A DNA stretch of 64,000 nt from Spirochaeta thermophila DSM 6578 (GTDB lineage Bacteria; Spirochaetota; Spirochaetia; Winmispirales; Winmispiraceae): NCBI RefSeq assembly GCF_000184345.1, contig NC_017583.1:1116001-1180000 (forward strand), written 5' to 3'. The notes below the pieces were generated by a model. That model was not told where the DNA came from, searched no databases, and was given only the letters and a program-made list of their open reading frames with translations. The translations under genes were made by a program, and so were the position numbers. Each line of letters opens with the position of its first letter. The stretch's first letter is position 1. Positions 57,197-64,000 of this stretch are shown here, piece after piece.

Positions 57197-58065
57197 ATGT
57201 GATGAAGAGATCCATGAAGCGTATTACCATAGGTGGGGATCCTCTGTGGTTCAGGGTGTTCACCCATGCGGTGCTCATAGTAGCCTGTGTGATCGCCCTC
57301 TTCCCCATCTTGCGGATCGTCTCCGTGTCTCTGCGACCGGGTGACAGACTGCTTTCCACCTCGCTCAGGATCGTCCCCGAGGGGGCGACGCTCGAGAACT
57401 ACTACAATGTGCTCTTCAAGAAGGACTTCTTCCTGTGGCTGTGGAACAGCCTGGTGGTGAGCGTGACCACGGCCTTCATCGGGCTCATGCTCGCTTCCAC
57501 CGCAGCCTACGGGTTCTCCCGCTGGAACTTCCCCGGCAAGAAGACGGGCCTGGTCTTCCTCCTCGCCACCCAGATGATTCCGGCGAGCATGATGATGATC
57601 CCTCTCTACATCCTTGCGGCACGGCTCGGGTTCCTCAACACCTACAGGGGGCTCGTCCTGGCCTACTCGGTGGGGTCCATTCCGTTCAGCGTGTGGATAC
57701 TCAAGGGCTACTACGACTCCATCTCCGCCTCCCTGGAGGAGGCTGCGATGATAGATGGAGCCACCAGGATGCAGACCTTCTACAGGATCATACTGCCGCT
57801 CTCGCTTCCCGGGCTGTCCATCGCCTTTCTCTTCAATTTCATGAGCGCGTGGAAGGACTTCCTTCTCGCGAGGATCATGCTCCAGAAGGATTTCCTCTTC
57901 ACCTGGCCGCTCGGGCTCCAGCAGTTGCAGGGGCAGTTCAGGACCTCGTGGGGGATGTTCGCCGCGGCTTCCATCATGGTGGCGATTCCAGTGGTAGCGC
58001 TTTTCCTCTATACTTCGAGATATCTGATCTCGGGTCTCACCCTGGGTTCGGTGAAGGGGGACTAG
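57193..58065 (+). CDS. ABC sugar transporter permease, MalG type
   Basis: 290 residues from the ATG in the stop of the preceding gene. Six membrane helices (for example about 24-44, 80-105, 118-140), with the EAA loop EEAAMIDGATRMQTFYRIILP between helices 4 and 5. STAAYGFSRWNFPGKK and the C-terminal SRYLISGLTLGSVKG are MalG-like. It pairs with the MalF-type permease to form the channel. Confidence 0.93.
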   Translation: MNVMKRSMKRITIGGDPLWFRVFTHAVLIVACVIALFPILRIVSVSLRPGDRLLSTSLRIVPEGATLENYYNVLFKKDFFLWLWNSLVVSVTTAFIGLMLASTAAYGFSRWNFPGKKTGLVFLLATQMIPASMMMIPLYILAARLGFLNTYRGLVLAYSVGSIPFSVWILKGYYDSISASLEEAAMIDGATRMQTFYRIILPLSLPGLSIAFLFNFMSAWKDFLLARIMLQKDFLFTWPLGLQQLQGQFRTSWGMFAAASIMVAIPVVALFLYTSRYLISGLTLGSVKGD

Positions 58066-58124
58066 CCTGGGGTCTGTCGTAGCGGTCTACGGATGTGACA
58101 TCGAGTGTTCGGAAAGGAGAGAGT

Positions 58125-60386
58125 ATGGTGTCTGCAGGAAGGTGTGAATCGTGGGTCGTGGTGGACGGCTCCACCGTCAGGTTCGAATTCGAACGGGGTG
58201 TCATGGAAATTTCGTCGCATGCGAAAGGAATCTTCAGGGTACGGTTCGGGAGGTCGTGTCCGCTCCGGGAGTACCGGAGCCTTTCGGTGGTGGGGAGTGC
58301 GCGGCCCGTGGAGCTCGAGGTGCGTGAGCTCGAGGGAGGAGTGGAGGTGGGGGACGGCATGCTCCGGGTGGTGGTGAAGGATGGTGGTGCGGCTTCATGG
58401 TATCGGAGCGAGGTCTTCCTCTGGGAGTCGGAGGGGGTCTTCCGGGACGTGGAGTGGATGGAGGATCGGCACCGACTCGGGCCGGAGGACGAGGTGTTCG
58501 GGCTGGGTGAACAGATGACGCCCCTCTCCCGGCGGGGCTATGTGATAGAGAACTGGAACACGGATGCGAACTTCCCCCATACCGAGGCATCCCGGCCCAT
58601 GTACTGCAGCATCCCGTTCATGCTGGGAGGGCGGCTGGGGGGCGGCCCGTGGTGGGGGTATTTCCTCGATTCGCCCTACAGGTCGCTCTTCGATGTGGGG
58701 AACGCCGATCCCGAGAGACTCACGGTGCGCCTCTTCCGTGACGACCTCACGGTGTACGTGATGTCCGGGGATGCCCCTCACGAGGTGCTCTCCCTCTATA
58801 CCGGGCTGACGGGGAGGCACGAAGTTCCTCCCCTGTGGAGCCTCGGGTATCAGCAGTGCAAGTACAGCTACATGTCGGAGGAGGAGGCACTCGGAGTGGC
58901 GAGGCGGTTCCGGGAGCTCGACATCCCCTGTGACGGGTTGTGGTACGATATCGACTACATGGATGGGTACCGTGTCTTCACCTTCGACAGGGGACGCTTC
59001 CCGAATCCGGCGGAACACTTCAGGGCCGTGAAGGAACTGGGGTTCAGGCCGGTGGTGATCGTGGATCCGGGGCTCAAGGCCGATTCCCCGGGTGTGTATC
59101 CGGCGGTGGACGAGGGAAGCGAGAGGGGGTTCTTCCTGCGCAGGCCCGACGGGTCGGAGTTCGAAGGGAGGGTGTGGCCCGGTCTGGTGAAGTTTCCCGA
59201 CTTCTCGAGGGAGGAGGTGCGGTCCTGGTGGGCCGGGCTCCACAGGGTCTACTTCGAGGCCGGAGTGGAGGGGATCTGGAACGACATGAACGAGCCGGCC
59301 CTGCTCTCGGATCATGTCTTCGAGAGCAAGACGGTTCCGGAGGAGGTGCGGATGTACGACGAGGGGCGGTGGTCGGGACAGGACAGGATGCACAACCTCT
59401 ACGCCCTGCTGGAGGCGATGGCGACGAGAGAGGCCTTTGAGCGGTTCCGTCCGGGAAGGAGGCCCTTTCTGCTGACGAGGGCGGGGTTTGCGGGGATCCA
59501 GCGGTATGCGGCGGTCTGGACGGGTGATAACCGTTCCACCTGGGAGCATCTGCGCATGTCGATCCCGCAGATCCTCAACATGGGGCTCTCCGGGGTGGGG
59601 TTCGTGGGTGCGGATGTGGGAGGGTTCGGTGAGAATGTGACGCCTGAGCTCCTGGTACGGTGGTACCAGCTCGGGGCCTTCTACCCCTTCTTCAGGGGGC
59701 ACAACGCCAAGGGGTTCGTGCCGCAGGAGCCGTTCGCCTTTGATGGTTCGGTCACGGATCTCTGCAGGGAGGCCATACGTCTGAGGTACCGCCTCCTCCC
59801 CTATGTGTATGAGCGCTTCCACGAGATGGCGGCTACCGGTGCGCCGGTGTGGCGTCCTCTCTTCTGGTACGACAGGAGCCCGGATGCACTCAGGAACGAC
59901 GAGTTCTTCCTGGGGGGGGACCTGGTGGTGGCACCTGCGCTCGAGCGGGGGATGCGGCGGAGAATGGTCTACCTCCCGCCGGGTGAGTGGTTCCACTACC
60001 ACACCCACGAGAGGTGGGCGTCGGGGTATTCGATCGTGGAGACCCCGATCGACAACATCCCGGTGTTCGTCCGTGCAGGGGCGGTCATCCCGGTGTATCC
60101 GTCGGCCATGGCTCATACCGGGGAGAGGGAGGTGAGGGTTCTCTCTCTCGAGGTGTGGCCCGATGGCGAGGCCGAGGGGGTCTTCCACGAGGACGATGGG
60201 GAGACGCCCGCTCCTGCTCTGGTGCACAGATTTACAAGGGACCGGAACCGGCTTATCATACACTGGGAGGCCGGGACGCGGTTCGAAGAGGTTCGGGTCC
60301 TCCTTCCTCTCCCCGGGGGAGCGTGGAGGAGTCTGTCGGTTCCCGTGAGGGGGGGACGTACCGAGATCGATCTGGATGAAGGCTGA
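58125..60386 (+). CDS. Family GH31 alpha-glucosidase (intracellular)
   Basis: 753 residues from ATG 58125, with AAGGAGAGAG upstream; no signal peptide, so it is cytoplasmic. The GH31 barrel has DGLWYDIDYMDGYRVFTFD, the nucleophile in GIWNDMNEP (Asp387) and the acid/base in WTGDNRSTWEHL (Asp468). An N-terminal beta domain (about 1-230) and C-terminal beta domains (about 610-753) frame the barrel. It hydrolyses terminal alpha-glucosyl (or alpha-xylosyl) units of the imported sugar. Linkage specificity cannot be read from sequence. Confidence 0.93.
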   Translation: MVSAGRCESWVVVDGSTVRFEFERGVMEISSHAKGIFRVRFGRSCPLREYRSLSVVGSARPVELEVRELEGGVEVGDGMLRVVVKDGGAASWYRSEVFLWESEGVFRDVEWMEDRHRLGPEDEVFGLGEQMTPLSRRGYVIENWNTDANFPHTEASRPMYCSIPFMLGGRLGGGPWWGYFLDSPYRSLFDVGNADPERLTVRLFRDDLTVYVMSGDAPHEVLSLYTGLTGRHEVPPLWSLGYQQCKYSYMSEEEALGVARRFRELDIPCDGLWYDIDYMDGYRVFTFDRGRFPNPAEHFRAVKELGFRPVVIVDPGLKADSPGVYPAVDEGSERGFFLRRPDGSEFEGRVWPGLVKFPDFSREEVRSWWAGLHRVYFEAGVEGIWNDMNEPALLSDHVFESKTVPEEVRMYDEGRWSGQDRMHNLYALLEAMATREAFERFRPGRRPFLLTRAGFAGIQRYAAVWTGDNRSTWEHLRMSIPQILNMGLSGVGFVGADVGGFGENVTPELLVRWYQLGAFYPFFRGHNAKGFVPQEPFAFDGSVTDLCREAIRLRYRLLPYVYERFHEMAATGAPVWRPLFWYDRSPDALRNDEFFLGGDLVVAPALERGMRRRMVYLPPGEWFHYHTHERWASGYSIVETPIDNIPVFVRAGAVIPVYPSAMAHTGEREVRVLSLEVWPDGEAEGVFHEDDGETPAPALVHRFTRDRNRLIIHWEAGTRFEEVRVLLPLPGGAWRSLSVPVRGGRTEIDLDEG

Positions 60387-61402
60387 TGAGGAAGAAGGTG
60401 ACGATCAAGGATGTGGCCTCGAGAGCCGGGGTGTCTCCTTCCACCGTGTCCCGGGCCATCTATTCGACCGCGAAGCTCAAGCCCGAGACCAAGGAGCGGA
60501 TCTTCCGGGCCATGGAGGAGCTGGGCTACTACCCGAATGCGGCGGCCCGGGCCCTGGTGCACAAGCGGACCATGACGCTCGGGGTCATCCTTCCCAACGG
60601 GGAGGATGACCTCTTTCTCAATCCCTTTTTCATCCACGCCTTGCGGGGATTGAGCATCCACGCCCAGTCGCGGGGGTACTTCATCCTCTACGCCTTCTCG
60701 AACAACGAGGAGGAGGAGATCTCCTTCATCGAGGAGCTCTATCGGTCACGGAGGATCGATGGGGTGGTTGCCCTCACGGTGCGGAGGAACGATGCCTGTC
60801 TCGCGTTCATGAAGCAACAGCAGATCCCGTTCGTGGTGATAGGGCACCCTGAGGGGCTCAAGGGCGTGCTCTGGGTGGACAACGACAACTTCCAGGCGAT
60901 GTATCGGCTGGTGAACTGGATGGTGGACAAGGGATACGCCGAGCTGGCCTTCCTTGGGGGGCCTGCCGAACTGATGGTGACGCAGGATAGGTGTGCAGGG
61001 TTCGAACAGGCGCTCAGGATAAGGGGGCTTCCTCTCAGGGAGGGGAGGGTGCTCTATGCAAAGGGGTTTTCCGAGGAGGAGGGGTATCGGTGTGCGAGTG
61101 AACTTCTCTCGAGGGACCGCACCGTGGATGGGATTCTCACCACGGACGATCTGCTTGCGATCGGGGTGGTGAGGGCGATCGAGGAGCTGGGGATCACCCG
61201 CCATATCGGAGTGACGGGGTTCAACAACACGGTACAGGGGCAGTTCCATCGGCCGTCTCTCACCACGGTGGATATCCATCCCTATGATCTGGGGTATCAC
61301 GCCGCGCGTCTCCTCATCGCCCACCTCGACGAGGAGGAGAACGTGCCCCCTCACTTCGTGGTGGATACGCACATCATCCCCCGGGAGACGACTCGTCCGT
61401 AG
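60386..61402 (+). CDS. LacI-family transcriptional repressor
   Basis: 338 residues. The N-terminal HTH (TIKDVASRAGVSPSTVSRAI, hinge GYYPNAAARALVHKR) and a periplasmic-binding-like sensor domain (about 62-335; TLGVILPNGEDD, DGVVALTVRRND, TTDDLLAIGVVRAIEELG) are complete. The start overlaps the GH31 stop by one base, so it is in the operon and probably controls it through the operators at 54838 and 55040. Inducer is likely a product of the GH31 enzyme or the imported sugar. Confidence 0.94.
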   Translation: MRKKVTIKDVASRAGVSPSTVSRAIYSTAKLKPETKERIFRAMEELGYYPNAAARALVHKRTMTLGVILPNGEDDLFLNPFFIHALRGLSIHAQSRGYFILYAFSNNEEEEISFIEELYRSRRIDGVVALTVRRNDACLAFMKQQQIPFVVIGHPEGLKGVLWVDNDNFQAMYRLVNWMVDKGYAELAFLGGPAELMVTQDRCAGFEQALRIRGLPLREGRVLYAKGFSEEEGYRCASELLSRDRTVDGILTTDDLLAIGVVRAIEELGITRHIGVTGFNNTVQGQFHRPSLTTVDIHPYDLGYHAARLLIAHLDEEENVPPHFVVDTHIIPRETTRP

Positions 61403-61463
61403 GGGTTGATGGGGCGGGGAGGTTCGGTGTACACCCACAGGGTATGTGTTCGCGGAGGTGTGT

Positions 61464-61763
61464 ATGGTGGTCCATGTCGTGATGTGGAGGCTGGCCGATG
61501 CCTCGCGTCGGGAGGAGGTGCTCCGGGAGGTGCGGGAGCGGCTCCTCTCCATGCAGGGACGGATCCCACAGGTTCTGGACGTGGAGGTGGGGGTCCAGGG
61601 GAGGCCGGATCCGGATGCGTACGATGTGGTGCTCGTGACGAGACACGCGGATTGGGAGGGTCTGGATGCTTACCAGGTGCACCCCTACCACCAGGAGGTG
61701 AAGGCCTTCCTCGGTGAACGGCTCACCGGGCGGTGCGTGGTGGACTACGAGGTGAGGGCGTGA
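61464..61763 (+). CDS. Dabb (stress-responsive A/B barrel) domain protein
   Basis: 99 residues from ATG 61464, with GGAGG at 61454-61458. VVHVVMWRLADASRREEVLR and the RHADWEGLDAYQVHPYHQE stretch are the Dabb signature. These small dimeric proteins have mostly unknown, sometimes lyase-like functions. It is followed by pgeF. The gene is at the edge of a G-rich island. Confidence 0.85.
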   Translation: MVVHVVMWRLADASRREEVLREVRERLLSMQGRIPQVLDVEVGVQGRPDPDAYDVVLVTRHADWEGLDAYQVHPYHQEVKAFLGERLTGRCVVDYEVRA

Positions 61764-62350
61764 GGCGCCATGGGGCGTGGGCAGGGTGATGCCAGGGGGG
61801 GAGCGATGCGGCTCGTGGTGAAGACCGGGGAGCGGGTGATGTGGGTGTGGGTGGAGGATGGTGCAGGGGAGCCGGTGGGTGGGGTGAGGGCGGCGATCTC
61901 GTTGGCTGCGGCGGGGGATATGGGGACGGGGATTGAGGGGACGCCGGCGAGGGAGGTGTGGTGCAGGGAGGTGGGGGTGGGGAAGGTGCGGTGTGTGCGG
62001 CAGGTGCACGGACGGCGGGTGGTGGATGCAGGGGAGGCGGGGGTGGAGGCGGACGGGCTCGTGGCGCAGGAGGTGGTGTGCGGAGTCACGGTGGCGGATT
62101 GCGTGCCGGTGTGGGCGTGGCGGATGGATGGGGGGGTGTGGGGGGTGGCGCACTCGGGGTGGCGGGGGACGGGGATCGCGGGGGAGCTGGTGCGGCGGTT
62201 GGGGGGTGAGGGGGTGGTGGCGGTGGTGGGGCCGTCCATACGGGCGTGCTGCTACCGGGTGGATGAGGAGCGGGCGAGGTGGTTCGAACGGGCGTGGGGC
62301 GAGGGGGCGGTGGTGTGGAGGGAGGAGGGGCCTTATCTGGACCTGGCTGC
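61755..62350 (+). other. Second extreme G-rich coding-strand island
   Basis: From the pgeF start region to about 62350 the plus strand is dominated by G, with GTG, GGG and CGG codons, then composition returns to normal for the last 50 codons. Same style as the island at 2400-3725. Confidence 0.75.
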
Positions 62351-62501
62351 GGTGAACCGGAGGCTCTGCAGGGAGGCGGGGGCGAGGGTGTTCGTCGTGG
62401 ATGCATGTACCGCCTGTGATACGCGCTTCGGTTCGTTCAGGCGGGAGGGAACGCACTTTACGCACATGCTTGCCATAATCGGAAAAATCGCGCACCTTTA
62501 G
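61806..62501 (+). CDS. pgeF: PgeF/YfiH-family multicopper-like protein (peptidoglycan editing factor)
   Basis: 231 residues from ATG 61806, preceded by GGGGGGAG; a start at 61770 is possible. Family motifs are complete: VRQVHGRRV, TVADCVPV, VAHSGWRGT, GPSIRACCYRV and DACTACDTRFGSFRREG (metal-binding His and Cys). PgeF/YfiH proteins hydrolyse L-Ser-containing peptidoglycan precursors or act as purine-nucleoside phosphorylases in other species. The first 180 codons are in a G-rich island. Confidence 0.9.
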   Translation: MRLVVKTGERVMWVWVEDGAGEPVGGVRAAISLAAAGDMGTGIEGTPAREVWCREVGVGKVRCVRQVHGRRVVDAGEAGVEADGLVAQEVVCGVTVADCVPVWAWRMDGGVWGVAHSGWRGTGIAGELVRRLGGEGVVAVVGPSIRACCYRVDEERARWFERAWGEGAVVWREEGPYLDLAAVNRRLCREAGARVFVVDACTACDTRFGSFRREGTHFTHMLAIIGKIAHL

Positions 62502-62565
62502 ATGGCTCACGCATCGGGTGATCGACGTTTCCCATTACGTTCAGGTAAGGAGAGGAAGACGTACG

Positions 62566-64000
62566 ATGAGAGAATGGGCTCTGACGAAGTTGAAACGAGA
62601 GTGGACCGAACGGATCCGAACCGTGCTCCTCGATCTGGCCCGGGAGAAGGGCCTCCTCCTCGACGAGGTCGGCCTCGTGGCCCAGCGTCCTCCTTCGTCG
62701 CAGTTCGGCGATGTCGCCTTTCCCCTCTTCGGGTTCGCGAAGGTCTTCAGGACCGCACCCCAGAAGATCGCGGAGGAGGTCGTGGCGCGACTTCTTCCAG
62801 AGGGAGCTGTGAGGAAGATTGAGGGAGCGGGGGGATATGTGAATCTCTTCCTCGACAGAGAGGCGTTCGCCCTTTCGGTGCTCTCCGATATCGCACATGC
62901 CGGACCCGGGTACGGAGCCGGAACCCTTCACCAGGACAAGCGGATCATGGTGGAATTCTCCTGCCCGAACACCAACAAGCCCCTCCATCTGGGGCACATG
63001 CGTAACAACATCCTGGGAGAGAGTGTCTCCCGCATCCTCGCCTCCCAGGGTGCGGATGTCCTCAAGGTCAATCTCATCAACGACAGGGGGATCCACATCT
63101 GCAAGTCCATGCTCGCCTACAAGAAGTTCGGCGAGGGGAAGACACCCGAGGAGGTGGGGAAGAAGCCGGATCATTTCGTAGGCGACTTCTATGTGAAGTT
63201 CAACGAGTGGGCGAAGACGGACTCCACGGCCGAGGAACAGGCGCGAAGGATGCTCAGAGCCTGGGAGGATGGGGATGCCGAGGTGCGGGCCCTCTGGGAG
63301 AAGATGAACCGCTGGGCGATCGAAGGCATAGAACAGACCTACCGTCGCACCGGGATCTCGTTCGACAAGATCTACTATGAGAGTGACACCTATCTGCTCG
63401 GCAGAGACCTGGTGTTGAAGGGACTCGAGGATGGGGTCTTCTACCAGGAGGAGGACGGCTCGGTCTGGGTGGATCTCTCGGAGATCGGTCTGGACAAGAA
63501 GGTGCTGCTTCGGAGCGACGGGACATCCCTCTACCTCACCCAGGACCTGGGAACCGCGGTGGCCCGGTACCAGGACTGGGCCTTCGATCTCCTCATCTAT
63601 GTGGTGGCCTCCGAACAGAACTATCACTTCAGGGTGCTCTTCTACGTCCTCGAAAAGCTCGGTTTCTCCTGGGCGAAGAACCTCTACCATCTCTCGTACG
63701 GGATGGTGAATCTCCCCGAAGGGAAGATGAAGTCCCGTGAGGGGACGGTGGTGGATGCGGACGACCTCCTCGATCGGCTCGTGGAGATGGCCCGCGAGGA
63801 GATCAGGGAGAAGGGGCGTGTGGACGAGGTGGAGGACATCGATCGTACGGCGGAGGCCATCGCCCTGGGCGCCCTTCACTACTTCCTCCTCCAGGTCTCG
63901 CCCAACAAGGACATGATCTTCAACCCCAAGGAGTCGCTCTCCCTCACCGGCAACACCGGACCCTATCTGCAGTATATGGGCGCCCGCATCTGTAGTATGG
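62566..64000 (+). CDS. argS: Arginyl-tRNA synthetase (3' truncated)
   Basis: 478 residues visible, no stop before the end of the window. The N-terminal additional domain (about 1-115) is followed by the HIGH-type motif NKPLHLGHMRNNILGES and the KMSKS-equivalent GKMKSREGT, with LTQDLGTAVARY and ASEQNYHFRVLFYVLEKL between. ArgS attaches arginine to tRNA-Arg. ATG 62566 follows AAGGAGAGGAAG. The anticodon-binding domain (DALR) would lie outside the window. Confidence 0.95.
   Translation, partial: MREWALTKLKREWTERIRTVLLDLAREKGLLLDEVGLVAQRPPSSQFGDVAFPLFGFAKVFRTAPQKIAEEVVARLLPEGAVRKIEGAGGYVNLFLDREAFALSVLSDIAHAGPGYGAGTLHQDKRIMVEFSCPNTNKPLHLGHMRNNILGESVSRILASQGADVLKVNLINDRGIHICKSMLAYKKFGEGKTPEEVGKKPDHFVGDFYVKFNEWAKTDSTAEEQARRMLRAWEDGDAEVRALWEKMNRWAIEGIEQTYRRTGISFDKIYYESDTYLLGRDLVLKGLEDGVFYQEEDGSVWVDLSEIGLDKKVLLRSDGTSLYLTQDLGTAVARYQDWAFDLLIYVVASEQNYHFRVLFYVLEKLGFSWAKNLYHLSYGMVNLPEGKMKSREGTVVDADDLLDRLVEMAREEIREKGRVDEVEDIDRTAEAIALGALHYFLLQVSPNKDMIFNPKESLSLTGNTGPYLQYMGARICSM

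Noticed and set aside
58395..60263. Minus-strand open frame (622 codons)
   Set aside because: Antisense to the GH31 gene; Pro/His/Arg-rich, no domain.

Overview
The window looks like chromosome from a thermophilic, free-living spirochaete, probably Spirochaeta (Winmispira) thermophila or a close relative. This rests on a FlaA periplasmic-flagellum sheath protein, a spirochaete-type radical SAM/SPASM protein, several spirochaete-style lipoproteins and outer-membrane barrels, and a high-GC, tightly packed gene order with many ATGA and TGATG junctions. The species name is recognition, not proof. I found 63 protein genes and no tRNA, rRNA, CRISPR array, insertion sequence or prophage. No stretch over 300 bases lacks a gene. 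Both ends cut a gene: the radical SAM gene on the left and argS on the right.

Layout. 1-8460: a surface-glycan cluster (radical SAM, glycosyltransferase, SpsF-like, PseG/SpsG-like, methyltransferase, ATP-grasp), then an amidase, a GerMN protein and flaA. 8.5-12.8 kb: small unknown genes, a HisC/CobD-like aminotransferase (minus strand), a LOG-family gene and a DUF434 gene. 12.8-19.2 kb: the phoH-pgpH-ybeY-corC-TPR operon. 19.2-22.8 kb: gapA, pgk-tpiA-secG. 22.8-29.5 kb: flavodoxin-like, J-domain, PpiC-like, nusB, TPR, map and htrA. 29.5-31.3 kb: a surface lipoprotein and barrel pair on the minus strand. 31.3-37.4 kb: folD-folE2-split purH-miaB-lapA-SPOR. 37.4-39.0 kb: a lipoprotein on the minus strand. 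39.0-44.7 kb: purB-guaB-purA-guaA, covering IMP to AMP and GMP.

44.7-50.5 kb is the most interesting part. A minus-strand operon encodes an ECF sigma factor, a small membrane anti-sigma candidate and a CpxP/CnrX-like periplasmic sensor. It faces a TolC-MacA-MacB-like export operon. Both operons carry the same ECF-type promoter (GGAATA-N16-GGTCRA), so the exporter is probably a direct target of the sigma factor.

50.5-54.8 kb: a LysM/degenerate-LytM gene followed by an RpoS-like sigma factor (an nlpD-rpoS-like order), then a cobalamin adenosyltransferase, a Nudix gene and a DUF763 gene. 54.8-61.4 kb: a sugar ABC importer without its own ATPase, a GH31 alpha-glucosidase and a LacI-family repressor, with two LacI-type operators about 200 bp apart. 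61.4-64 kb: a Dabb protein, pgeF and argS.

Two stretches (about 2.4-3.73 kb and 61.75-62.35 kb) are extremely G-rich on the coding strand and change composition abruptly inside genes. The first contains poly-G tracts and an apparent reading-frame break between the PseG-like and methyltransferase genes. Several genes have a -10 element exactly 6 nt before the ATG and no Shine-Dalgarno sequence, suggesting leaderless mRNAs.
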